Assembly (NCBI GenBank): GCA_024654265.1
Contig: JANLIO010000031.1
Location: 1 to 14,080, forward strand
Direction: 5' to 3'
Length of the DNA stretch: 14,080 nucleotides
Source of the DNA: a bacterium
Lineage (GTDB): Bacteria > Patescibacteriota > Patescibacteriia > 2-12-FULL-60-25
Part shown: piece after piece, positions 1 to 6,301 of the stretch
Position numbering within the stretch: the first letter of the stretch is position 1
How the letters are laid out: each line of letters begins with the position of its first letter
The notes under the pieces: generated by a model
What the model was told of the DNA's origin: nothing
The model's input: only the letters and a program-made list of their open reading frames with translations
Database searches by the model: none
Made by a program: the position numbers and the translations under genes

Positions 1-50
1 TCATTCCGACCGAGGAGGTTTTGCGACGAGTGGAGGAATCCCTTTTCAGA
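1..50. repeat. Partial GTCATTCC-type palindromic repeat
   Basis: One arm of the intergenic palindrome family seen more fully at 12663-12827. It begins with TCATTCCGACC and continues through GAGGAGG and GACGAGTGGAGGAATCCC. Compared with the left arm at 12663 it has an additional stretch between GACC and GTGGAG. That stretch is the reverse complement of the right arms of the other copies. The window edge cuts the unit, so its full length is unknown. Confidence 0.75.
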
Positions 51-65
51 TGAATGTTTTATCTT

Positions 66-98
66 AAAAGGGATCCCGAATGCTTTCGGGATGACGGG
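66..98. repeat. ATCCCGAA/TTCGGGAT hairpin repeat
   Basis: A perfect 8-bp stem, ATCCCGAA (73-80) and TTCGGGAT (85-92), closes a 4-nt loop and is flanked by GATGACGGG. Read on the minus strand it has the form GTCATCCCGAA-agca-TTCGGGATCCC. The same element in the other orientation lies at 12861-12890, where a T-A pair of the stem is replaced by C-G. No gene is seen here. Confidence 0.7.
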
Positions 99-144
99 AT
101 AAGTAGTCGAGCTGACGGAAGGAATGGATCTAATGAAGAAGTCT

Positions 145-258
145 ATTTGATTCTGGATCCCCGGGTTAAACCCGAGGATGACAGATATATTCTAAATTCC
201 ACACCTCATTTGATTCTGGATCCCCAGGTTAAACCCGAGGATGACAGATATATTCTAA
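145..258. repeat. 51-bp direct repeat, two copies
   Basis: Copies at 145-195 and 208-258 are identical except for one base (G/A in the CCCCGGG core) and start 63 bp apart. Each contains the odd palindrome CGGGTT-A-AACCCG (imperfect in copy 2) and ends in GGATGACAGATATATTCTAA. Translated on the plus strand the core reads ILDPRVKPEDD, a peptide familiar from spurious translations of intergenic repeats in many genomes. No Shine-Dalgarno or codon-level evidence supports a protein here. Together with 1-98 these repeats fill the stretch before the first gene. Confidence 0.8.
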
Positions 259-327
259 TTTGCGTCACTTTTGTGATGTGACAAAAAGGGACGAAAAGTG
301 GGGCGAACTTCTGGCTCCATCCAGACT

Positions 328-693
328 CTATCCTCCAAAAATATCCTCAATATAATGATACTCTGGCGTTTTACCAGGCTCAGCAAGGATAGCAAGCGCA
401 TCAATACACACACGACTCCAATCCAATTGTGTCACATAAACATACGACTCTACAGCGCGTCGTAAGCGACCAAGTTTTCCTTCTGTAATCGACTCTTCCG
501 GATTTCCGTACTGTCGTGATCGACGTGTCTTCACTTCTATGAAGTGAATAACCCCATCTTTTTCGCAAATGAGATCAATCTCCCCATATCGACATGACCA
601 ATTTCGATCAACAACTTGAAATCCATGTGAAATAAAAAACGCCGTAGCTCGATCTTCGCCATGACGTCCAAATTCTTTCCGTTGATCCTCCAT
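328..693 (-). CDS. YraN/UPF0102 family nuclease-like protein
   Basis: A 121-residue protein matching the UPF0102 (YraN) family in full length and motif order. An N-terminal GRHGEDRA segment (residues 9-16) precedes GEIDLI (37-42) and FIEVKTR (51-57). Glu38/Asp40 and the Glu53-x-Lys55 pair form the restriction-endonuclease-like active-site pattern of this fold. The family is widespread in bacteria and suspected to act on DNA or Holliday-type junctions, but its role is not firmly known. It is the last gene of a four-gene minus-strand operon, 62 bp after the preceding stop. No Shine-Dalgarno is visible before the ATG. Family assignment is confident, biochemical function is not. Confidence 0.9.
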   Translation of the reverse strand: MEDQRKEFGRHGEDRATAFFISHGFQVVDRNWSCRYGEIDLICEKDGVIHFIEVKTRRSRQYGNPEESITEGKLGRLRRAVESYVYVTQLDWSRVCIDALAILAEPGKTPEYHYIEDIFGG

Positions 694-755
694 ATGTTTT
701 GATTACACGAGCTTCACTCTGCTTTCCAAGAGACTCGAATAATCCATTATCATAC

Positions 756-1166
756 TCAATACTCTTTTTTTCCAGGTAACCACTTCTCCACTTTCTCTCG
801 CTCTTCCGCCATTTTTTGTGAGGTTGGAAGAGATACAAAATAATATTTCCAAAAGCTCCACGCATACCACGCAAGAAGTGCGAACCAAAAAACAAATCCA
901 ATTCGCATGCCTAATCCGTAAATGCGCTGACTGACAAGAGCATATAAAGTCCAACCTAAAAGGCTAAGCCAAAAAAATGCGACCGCAATTCGTTTCACAT
1001 TTTTCTTCATCATCTTGTCCCAACCCATTCGCATCGTCATTATCTTCAAGATAACCGCAACGATAAGAAGTCCGCCAAAAAGAGTTACGAGTGCGTGATC
1101 AACAACCGGAATAAACGGCGCTGGTCGTGGGTTGAACCAATATTGAAGTGTAAAAAGATTCGACAT
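756..1166 (-). CDS. Hypothetical membrane protein, about 3 TM
   Basis: A 136-residue protein I do not recognise. It has about three hydrophobic segments: HALVTLFGGLLIVAVILKI (about residues 24-42), a stretch around IAVAFFWLSLLGWTLYALV (about 60-78) and a Trp/Phe/Tyr-rich segment around FVFWFALLAWYAWSFWKYYF (about 91-110). A charged tail with many Lys and Glu follows, probably cytoplasmic. The N-terminus, with NPRPAPFIPV, is Pro-rich. It lies between a methyltransferase and yraN in the same orientation, so co-transcription is likely. A gap of 78 bp separates it from the methyltransferase stop, and I see no clear promoter or Shine-Dalgarno in it. Function unknown. Confidence 0.7.
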   Translation of the reverse strand: MSNLFTLQYWFNPRPAPFIPVVDHALVTLFGGLLIVAVILKIMTMRMGWDKMMKKNVKRIAVAFFWLSLLGWTLYALVSQRIYGLGMRIGFVFWFALLAWYAWSFWKYYFVSLPTSQKMAEEREKVEKWLPGKKEY

Positions 1167-1244
1167 AGTACGTTTGAAATTTCGATGTAAATACGTGCAT
1201 TAATCTCAGGCGCAAACCGATCTTGAATCAAGTTTGAATAAAAA

Positions 1245-1796
1245 TCAAACTTTTCGAAATACACATCCGTAATGATACGGGCCGGCACGAAACTCATCTT
1301 CAAGTCGAAATGATCCACGCTCGAACCATTCTCTTGCTGTTTCTTGCGCAATGCGCTCTTCTTTTTGTGGCCCAATCGTCATTGCGTGCGCATGCCAATC
1401 CAATACAACCGCGATTCCATCACGACGTAACAACCGCGCAATCTCCGCAACAAAATCCAATGGCTGTTGAGATGATGAAAGCGTATTCACAATAAATGCA
1501 ACATCAATACGTTCATCTTCCAAACGGATCCCGCGGTGCCGATCTGCATCGCCCCAAACCGATTCAACATTAAATAATTGTTCTTGCTGTGCCACTCGTT
1601 GCAGAACATCCAACACACGACGCTGAATATCAACCGCAAATACGCGACCATCTGCACCAACGCGCTTTGCAAGAGGAAACACAAAATGCCCGGATGAACC
1701 GCATCCGATATCCGCAACGTCATGCCCTACACAAATACCGACACGATCGAGGATACGATCAGGATGGATCAACCCTGTTCCCGTGTGTAATCGCAT
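1245..1796 (-). CDS. Class I SAM-dependent methyltransferase
   Basis: A 183-residue protein with a Rossmann-like methyltransferase core. Motif I is VADIGCGSSG (residues 27-36), the glycine-rich loop that binds S-adenosylmethionine. Motif II is VFAVDIQ (52-58), with Asp56 placed to bind the ribose hydroxyls. GDAD (82-85) and IDVAFIVNTL (87-96) fit the motif III/IV region, and LLRRDGIAVVLDW (122-134) fits the post-motif strand. It resembles the UbiE-type methyltransferases that are common in small genomes, but the substrate cannot be read from the sequence. The start lies 5 bp after the stop of the upstream 89-residue gene, which implies an operon and possible translational coupling. Only a weak AGG is seen about 14 nt upstream of the ATG. 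Confidence 0.88.
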   Translation of the reverse strand: MRLHTGTGLIHPDRILDRVGICVGHDVADIGCGSSGHFVFPLAKRVGADGRVFAVDIQRRVLDVLQRVAQQEQLFNVESVWGDADRHRGIRLEDERIDVAFIVNTLSSSQQPLDFVAEIARLLRRDGIAVVLDWHAHAMTIGPQKEERIAQETAREWFERGSFRLEDEFRAGPYHYGCVFRKV

Positions 1797-1801
1797 ATAA
1801 C

Positions 1802-2071
1802 TTACAAACCTGCGCTTTTATCAAACCCAAAAAGAGATCCAACGGTCGCTCCTAAAAATGCATTCCACAAATTCGTGACGACCATAAATCCGATGAAGAT
1901 CAGAAGCATTCCAATTGTTTTATACATCAAGTTAGAACCACCCCCACCAAATTTTGAATCTGCCCACGAACTATGACCAAAAAAATCAAGAAAAACTTTT
2001 GTCCGAATGACAAAAAAAGCTCCAACACTCGCGATCACAAGACCGAATAGGATACGTAGAAAAATAGCCAT
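1802..2071 (-). CDS. Small membrane protein, 2 TM, hypothetical
   Basis: An 89-residue protein with two hydrophobic segments: ILFGLVIASVGAFFVI (about residues 7-22) and a second stretch around TIGMLLIFIGFMVV (about 52-65). Between them lies a soluble loop containing the glycine run GGGG. I do not recognise a characterised family. It is the first gene of the minus-strand operon running down to yraN. An AGAGGA Shine-Dalgarno-like sequence lies about 11 nt before the ATG (2082-2090), one of only two good ones in the window. A TATGAT hexamer at 2099-2094 is a candidate -10, but no convincing -35 accompanies it and the leader would be very short. Confidence 0.7.
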   Translation of the reverse strand: MAIFLRILFGLVIASVGAFFVIRTKVFLDFFGHSSWADSKFGGGGSNLMYKTIGMLLIFIGFMVVTNLWNAFLGATVGSLFGFDKSAGL

Positions 2072-2120
2072 AGGATTTTTGTTCCTCTATTCTATCATAC
2101 ATGGCTGAGCTCGGTGAGAC

Positions 2121-2149
2121 TCGACAAAGAAGGAAACATCGGATATGAT
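2121..2149 (+). promoter_or_regulatory. Sigma70-type promoter for tRNA-Val
   Basis: TCGACA (2121-2126) and TATGAT (2144-2149) are separated by exactly 17 bp. The predicted transcription start at about 2156 lies only a few bases before the tRNA. It faces away from the minus-strand operon that starts at 2071. Confidence 0.75.
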
Positions 2150-2160
2150 CGCGAATACTT

Positions 2161-2237
2161 GGACGCTTAGCTCAGTTGGTTAGAGCGACTCGTTTACACC
2201 GAGTAGGCCGGGGGTTCGAATCCCTCAGCGTCCACCA
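2161..2237 (+). tRNA. tRNA-Val(TAC)
   Basis: A full cloverleaf can be drawn. The acceptor stem GGACGCT (2161-2167) pairs with AGCGTCC (2227-2233). The D arm is TAGCTCAGTTGGTTAGAGC. The anticodon stem ACTCG/CGAGT closes the 7-nt loop TTTACAC with anticodon TAC (2195-2197). The T arm carries GGTTCGAATCC. The discriminator is A2234 and CCA is encoded (2235-2237). TAC decodes GUA and the other valine codons by wobble. Confidence 0.96.
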
Positions 2238-2272
2238 TCGAGCTGAGCTCGATCCGTCGAGCTGAGCTCGAT
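2237..2272. repeat. Twin 17-bp palindromes between two tRNA genes
   Basis: ATCGAGCT-G-AGCTCGAT (2237-2253) is a perfect odd palindrome with 8-bp arms. A second copy, TCGAGCT-G-AGCTCGA within 2256-2272, follows 2 bp later. The first begins on the last base of the encoded CCA of tRNA-Val. A related GCTGAGCTCG lies at 2104-2113, just upstream of the tRNA promoter. They could form hairpins at the 3' end of the pre-tRNA, but no T-tract follows, so a simple intrinsic terminator is not supported. Confidence 0.75.
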
Positions 2273-2342
2273 TTCCGATGCAGTGTTAGTGGGACGATGT
2301 TTAACGTCGTATTGAAAGAAAGTGCGCTGTAGCGAAAAATGA

Positions 2343-2429
2343 GGGCGAGTGGCGAAATTGGTAGACGCACTGGCTTCAGGTGTCAGCGGTCGCAAGACCA
2401 TGAGAGTTCGAGTCTCTCCTCGCCCACCA
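2343..2429 (+). tRNA. tRNA-Leu(CAG)
   Basis: A class II tRNA with a long variable arm. The acceptor GGGCGAG (2343-2349) pairs with CTCGCCC (2419-2425). The D-arm region reads TGGCGAAATTGGTAGACGC. The anticodon stem CTGGC/GTCAG, with one G-U pair, closes TTCAGGT with anticodon CAG (2377-2379). The variable arm is CGGTCGCAAGACC, and the T arm carries GTTCGAGTC. The discriminator is A2426, followed by encoded CCA (2427-2429). It lies 105 bp after tRNA-Val; I see no strong promoter of its own, so processing from the tRNA-Val transcript is possible. Confidence 0.96.
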
Positions 2430-2450
2430 AGTGAATATAGACGAATGATG

Positions 2451-2479
2451 TTGACAAACTGCGTAAAGAATAGTATCCT
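2451..2479 (+). promoter_or_regulatory. Sigma70-type promoter for RNase J
   Basis: TTGACA (2451-2456), a perfect -35, is followed after 17 bp by TATCCT (2474-2479). The predicted start at about 2486 gives RNase J a 5' leader of about 205 nt. Because the promoter begins only 21 bp after tRNA-Leu, read-through from the tRNA transcript into RNase J is also possible. Confidence 0.7.
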
Positions 2480-2485
2480 TTTGAT

Positions 2486-2691
2486 CAATTGCGATTCACG
2501 CGCGTCTCTGGTTCTCCAAAATAGCTTGGAAAACCCCGACGATTGTGAACAACTGAAAATAGAAGACATGCATTTCTCTTTTGGTGTTTACGAAACGATA
2601 ATTTAAATCAGAAAGAATAATACAATCCGCATCTTTTAGTGCGGATAATCCACATATTGAAGAAATACGTTTCTTCAAAAAAGAACAAATT
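2486..2691 (+). promoter_or_regulatory. Structured 5' leader of RNase J mRNA
   Basis: A non-coding leader of about 205 nt with two hairpins near its 3' end. The first is ATCCGCA/TGCGGAT (2625-2631 and 2640-2646) with an 8-nt loop. The second is a perfect 9-bp stem, TTGAAGAAA/TTTCTTCAA (2657-2665 and 2670-2678), closing a TACG tetraloop of the UNCG class. It ends 13 nt before the ATG, in the region where a ribosome would bind. No Shine-Dalgarno is visible. A 12-codon reading frame starting at ATG 2569 has no supporting signal. Control through this leader is an inference. Confidence 0.5.
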
Positions 2692-4815
2692 ATGACATTT
2701 TTTAGTGCAGCGAATGCTGCGGGAAATACACCATCCGGTCGACCAAATCGAGATGGGAGTTCAAGCCGTCCAAGCGGTCGACGCTTTGATGACAAAAAAT
2801 CAGTTCGCAAGCCAAACACGGGTAAACCGACTTTTCGACCAAAGAAGAATGATGGAAACGACATCATCTCGAAGGCCGTAACACAAGCAAAAAATCACGC
2901 AAAAACCTCAGAGCCACAGAGCCCTGCCGGAAAGCGACCCTCATCGCCAGCGAACCGCAACTCAAACCGAGGGCCTGAATCACGACGCCAATCTTCAGGC
3001 GGAGGACAGCGTTCTGGTGGAGCACGAGGAAAATCAAACCGTCCACAAAACGATCGTGGCGGTGCTTTTAGTAGCCCTGTCCGAATGGATACGTACAAAA
3101 ATGCGCCCTACAATAAAACCGGTTCAGACACAGACGCGCTTTCGCCAAAAGGTGAGCGAGTAAAAGTAGCGATCCTTGGTGGAAACGAAGAAGTCGGTCG
3201 AAACTGTACAATGATCGAATATGGAAAAGATATTATCTTAATCGACATTGGTCTTCAGTTCCCCGATCTCGACATGCCAGGCGTTGACTACATTGTTCCA
3301 AATATTTCGTGCTTAAAAGGAAAAGAGCAAAATATCCGTGGTGTCATTGTGACACATGCTCACTTGGATCATATCGGCGGTATCCCCCACCTTGTTCCAC
3401 GACTTGGGAACCCTCCAATTTTTGCAACAGATCTGACCGGAGCCATTATCAAAAAACGTCAGGAAGATTACAAAGGAACACCTCCGCTCAACATCCAAAC
3501 CGTAAACTCAAACGACGTGCTCCGACTTGGCGCATTCACGATTGAGTTCTTCGGCGTGTCGCATTCGATCCCATCATCCATGGGTGTTGTCATCAAAACA
3601 AAGTGCGGAACCATTGTGCACACAGGTGATTTTAAATTGGATCCTTCAAAGGGATCACAATCCAACGAAGAGCGAGATAAGATGATCAAGCTCGGGAAAG
3701 AAGGTGTTACCGCGCTTTTGATCGACTCGACAAACGCCAGCGCGACAGGACGACAAATCAGTGAAGGTGAAATTCAAACCAACATTGATGAGATCATTCA
3801 AAACGCAACCGGACGAATTATCATCGGAACATTCTCATCCATGATTGCGCGCGTGCAACAGATTCTTCTTGCGTGTGAACGGAATGGTCGCAAGGTTGCC
3901 ATCGAGGGATACTCAATGAAATCAAACATTAAGATTGCGCAGGAACTTGGGTATGTAAAAATTGATAAAGGAACCTTAATCGAAAGCCGAGAGCTCGTTA
4001 AACTACCGCCAGAAAAAACAGCCGTCATCTGCACCGGTGCACAAGGAGAAGAGCGAGCGGTTTTGATGCGCATTGCAAATCGCGAACATCCATTTATCGA
4101 GATCGAACCCGGCGACACCGTCGTCTTCTCATCTTCCGTTATTCCGGGAAACGAACGGTCTGTTCAACGCGTTAAAGATACGTTGTATCGAGAAGGTGCG
4201 AACGTCATTCACTACAAAATGATGGATGTTCACGCTGGAGGCCACGCGAAACAGGAAGATCTTCAAGAGATGCACGCCATGATGAAACCGAAATACCTCG
4301 TTCCGATTGAGGGGCATCACGCATTCCTTCGAGAACATGCAAAAGCGGCAACCGATAACGGATTCAAGAAAGAAAATATCTTTATCGCGGACAACGGTCA
4401 GATCATGGAATTTGATGAAAATAAAAATGGCCAACTCACGAATAAGAAACTTCCAACAGAATATGTTTTCGTAGACGGTCTTGGTGTTGGAAATACAAAC
4501 CAAGTTGTTTTACGCGATCGTCAAGAACTTGCCGGCGACGGGATTGTGATCGTCCTTGCCGTGGTTTCAGATCGAACCGGAGACCTTCTTGCAACCCCGG
4601 ATATTATCTCACGTGGATTCCTGTACATGAAAGAACATCAGGAGCTGATCCAAAAAGCACGTCAAAAATCTGCAGAAATCCTTCGAGATGACGACCCACG
4701 TTCAAGTGCGAATGGAACATACCTCAAAGAAAAATTGCGCGACGAACTTGGATCGTTCCTCTACGTAAAAACACAGCTTCGCCCAATGATCCTCCCGATT
4801 ATTATTGAAGCGTAA
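2692..4815 (+). CDS. rnj: Ribonuclease J with long basic N-terminal extension
   Basis: A 707-residue metallo-beta-lactamase/beta-CASP ribonuclease, about 150 residues longer than typical RNase J (about 555). It acts in mRNA decay and rRNA maturation as a 5'-3' exonuclease and endonuclease. Residues 1 to about 150 are a low-complexity extension rich in Arg, Gly, Ser, Asn and Pro, probably disordered and RNA-binding. The catalytic core starts at VAILGGNEEVGRN. HAHLDH (222-227) is the metal motif, followed by His291 (SHSIPSS) and Asp313 (TGDFK). The beta-CASP region carries GTFSS and HAGGHA (514-519). At the position of Bacillus RNase J1 His390, a metal ligand in PVHGE, this protein has Glu540 (PIEGHH). 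The C-terminal domain looks complete. It has its own promoter at 2451. The ATG lacks a Shine-Dalgarno, but the basic extension starts smoothly there. Confidence 0.95.
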   Translation: MTFFSAANAAGNTPSGRPNRDGSSSRPSGRRFDDKKSVRKPNTGKPTFRPKKNDGNDIISKAVTQAKNHAKTSEPQSPAGKRPSSPANRNSNRGPESRRQSSGGGQRSGGARGKSNRPQNDRGGAFSSPVRMDTYKNAPYNKTGSDTDALSPKGERVKVAILGGNEEVGRNCTMIEYGKDIILIDIGLQFPDLDMPGVDYIVPNISCLKGKEQNIRGVIVTHAHLDHIGGIPHLVPRLGNPPIFATDLTGAIIKKRQEDYKGTPPLNIQTVNSNDVLRLGAFTIEFFGVSHSIPSSMGVVIKTKCGTIVHTGDFKLDPSKGSQSNEERDKMIKLGKEGVTALLIDSTNASATGRQISEGEIQTNIDEIIQNATGRIIIGTFSSMIARVQQILLACERNGRKVAIEGYSMKSNIKIAQELGYVKIDKGTLIESRELVKLPPEKTAVICTGAQGEERAVLMRIANREHPFIEIEPGDTVVFSSSVIPGNERSVQRVKDTLYREGANVIHYKMMDVHAGGHAKQEDLQEMHAMMKPKYLVPIEGHHAFLREHAKAATDNGFKKENIFIADNGQIMEFDENKNGQLTNKKLPTEYVFVDGLGVGNTNQVVLRDRQELAGDGIVIVLAVVSDRTGDLLATPDIISRGFLYMKEHQELIQKARQKSAEILRDDDPRSSANGTYLKEKLRDELGSFLYVKTQLRPMILPIIIEA

Positions 4816-4898
4816 GTGTTTTGAAGGGAATTTGGAATGTAGAATATTGAATGAAATCGTAGGGACATTCCTTGTGGGTACCCTTTAGATAAGATCAA

Positions 4899-4971
4899 CC
4901 CCCTCTTTACGAAGGAGGGGAGCGGGGAGGTTTTTTCGATACCCCTCTGTATCTCCCCTTCCAAGGGGAGA
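4899..4971. repeat. CCCCTC/GAGGGG and CCCCTT/AAGGGG hairpin repeats
   Basis: Two hairpins lie in the gene-free stretch 4816-5255. CCCCTCTTT (4900-4908) pairs with AAGGAGGGG (4912-4920), including one T-G pair, around a 3-nt loop; AGCGGGGAGG and TTTTTT follow. TCTCCCCTT (4952-4960) pairs perfectly with AAGGGGAGA (4963-4971). The second resembles the copy at 13026-13055, including the preceding CCCCTCTGT. The first could stop RNase J transcripts, but its T-tract is 10 nt away from the stem. Confidence 0.65.
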
Positions 4972-5004
4972 GGTAGGAGCTAGAGAGAGAACAAGAAGGA
5001 ATCT

Positions 5005-5171
5005 GTCATCTCGACTGTAATGGAGAGATCCCTTTTCAAAGAAGATCGTTTGTAAAAGCGATCTCTCCACTCGTCGCAGAGCCTCCTCGGTCGAGATGAC
5101 GGGATAAAGAAGATTGTTTGTAAAAGCGATCTCTCCACTCGTCGCAGAGCCTCCTCGGTCGAGATGACGGG
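5005..5171. repeat. GTCATCTCGAC palindromic element with duplicated right half
   Basis: One full unit at 5005-5100 has perfect 11-bp terminal inverted repeats, GTCATCTCGAC and GTCGAGATGAC, and inner arms GGAGAGATC and GATCTCTCC. The right half (5038-5103) is repeated at 5106-5171 with a single mismatch over 66 bp. Same family as 12898-13000. It lies between RNase J and trpS and no gene is visible in it. Confidence 0.85.
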
Positions 5172-5227
5172 GTTTGGATGACTTTATGAACTTTACCGAC
5201 TTTCGACTCCGCAATAAATTGCTCCCC

Positions 5228-5261
5228 TGCCACGATTCCGCTACGCTATTCGTGTATGGCA
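5228..5261 (+). promoter_or_regulatory. Hairpin over the trpS start codon
   Basis: CACGA (5231-5235) can pair with TCGTG (5250-5254). TGCCA (5228-5232) can pair with TGGCA (5257-5261), which includes part of the ATG at 5256. The two pairings share two bases, so they overlap or compete. No Shine-Dalgarno precedes the ATG and no T-box motif is visible. Whether the structure limits translation is unknown. Confidence 0.35.
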
Positions 5262-6248
5262 AAACGTGAAACATTGTTTTCGGGCATTCAGCCCACGAAC
5301 CAAACCCACATTGGGAATTATATTGGCGCACTCAAACAGTGGGTTGAGCTTCAATCATCCAACAACTGCTTGTTTTGCATCGTCGATCTTCACGCGATCA
5401 CGGTTCCACAAAATCCAGAAAAACTTCGCGAAGACATCCGAAGCACAGCCGCGACCTATCTGGCCGTTGGATTGGATCCAAAAAAATGTACCATCTTCGT
5501 GCAGAGCGATGTTCCTGAACACGCTGAACTTGGGTGGATCATGGGAACGGTTGCACGTATGTCCGAGCTAGAACGCATGACGCAGTTCAAGGACAAGGCA
5601 AAAAAACAAAAGGAAAATGTCAGCGTCGGTCTTTTTACCTACCCAGCACTCATGTCCGCCGATATCCTTCTGTACGACACGACAATCGTCCCAGTTGGCG
5701 AAGATCAAATGCAACACGTTGAGCTCGCTCGAACTCTTGCTCGCCGTTTTAATACACAATTCGGAGAAACATTTAACGTTCCACATGCCGTAATCCAAAA
5801 AACAGGAGCTCGGATTATGTCACTCGATGATCCGAAGACAAAAATGTCGAAAAGTGGAACATTAGCAAATGCCATCTTTCTTTCCGATGCGCCCGATGTC
5901 ATCACGCGGAAAATTATGCGCGCGGTTACAGACTCCGGAAAAGGGATCTCGTTTGACCCGACGAAAAAACCGGCGATTTCAAATCTCATGACAATCTTCC
6001 ACCATGTCACCGGCGATTCAATGGAAAAAATTGAGCAGGATTTTGGAAACAAAGGTTACGGCGATTTCAAAAAAGCACTCGCCGAAGCCACCGTGGAATA
6101 TCTCACCCCGATCCGCAAAAAAAGAGAGATGTATATGAAGGATCAAAAGGAGCTGGATCGTATTCTCAAGTCGGGAGCGGAAACGGCACATAAGAAAGCG
6201 CTGAAAAAGATAGTGACAATCAGAAAAAACATGGGACTCGGAAGATAG
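5256..6248 (+). CDS. trpS: Tryptophanyl-tRNA synthetase
   Basis: A 330-residue class Ic aminoacyl-tRNA synthetase of normal bacterial length. It charges tRNA-Trp with tryptophan using ATP. The N-terminus LFSGIQPTNQTHIGNYIGAL carries the HIGH-type motif as HIGN (residues 18-21). The KMSKS loop is exact at 196-200. VGEDQMQHVELARTLARRFN is the conserved tryptophan/adenylate-site segment of the family, and the helical C-terminal anticodon domain appears complete. The ATG at 5256 is chosen because the following residues match the family N-terminus; it has no Shine-Dalgarno. No T-box leader is seen. The gene stands alone, bounded by a repeat cluster upstream and a bidirectional terminator downstream. 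Confidence 0.97.
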   Translation: MAKRETLFSGIQPTNQTHIGNYIGALKQWVELQSSNNCLFCIVDLHAITVPQNPEKLREDIRSTAATYLAVGLDPKKCTIFVQSDVPEHAELGWIMGTVARMSELERMTQFKDKAKKQKENVSVGLFTYPALMSADILLYDTTIVPVGEDQMQHVELARTLARRFNTQFGETFNVPHAVIQKTGARIMSLDDPKTKMSKSGTLANAIFLSDAPDVITRKIMRAVTDSGKGISFDPTKKPAISNLMTIFHHVTGDSMEKIEQDFGNKGYGDFKKALAEATVEYLTPIRKKREMYMKDQKELDRILKSGAETAHKKALKKIVTIRKNMGLGR

Positions 6249-6254
6249 CAATAG

Positions 6255-6283
6255 AAAAAACGGACATTCAATGTCCGTTTTTT
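6255..6283. terminator. Bidirectional terminator between trpS and the DedA operon
   Basis: CGGACAT (6261-6267) and ATGTCCG (6271-6277) form a perfect stem around TCA. It is flanked by six A on the left and six T on the right, so it works as an intrinsic terminator on both strands. It lies 7 bp after trpS on the plus strand and 19 bp after the DedA gene on the minus strand, exactly where two converging transcription units meet. Confidence 0.92.
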
Positions 6284-6301
6284 AAAATCATTTTCTCAAT
6301 C

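Noticed and set aside
54..281. 75-codon open frame on the plus strand
   Set aside because: It consists of the palindromic and direct repeats, with the ILDPRVKPEDD reading typical of spurious translation. There is no ribosome site.
264..282. GTCAC/GTGAC hairpin as terminator of the yraN operon
   Set aside because: No T-tract follows on the minus strand, and the 9-nt loop with a 5-bp stem is weak.
2094..2122. Full promoter for the minus-strand operon starting at 2071
   Set aside because: TATGAT is present, but the -35 position reads GAGTCT and the transcript would begin within the Shine-Dalgarno, so I do not claim it.
2349..2606. 85-codon open frame over tRNA-Leu and the RNase J promoter
   Set aside because: It overlaps a certain tRNA gene and a consensus promoter, and has no Shine-Dalgarno or recognisable protein.
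4899..4940. Intrinsic terminator for RNase J
   Set aside because: The stem is followed by ten G-rich bases before the T-tract, so the geometry is wrong. It is listed as a repeat only.
5172..5255. T-box riboswitch before trpS
   Set aside because: No T-box sequence, specifier stem or antiterminator is visible; the region is short and partly repeat.
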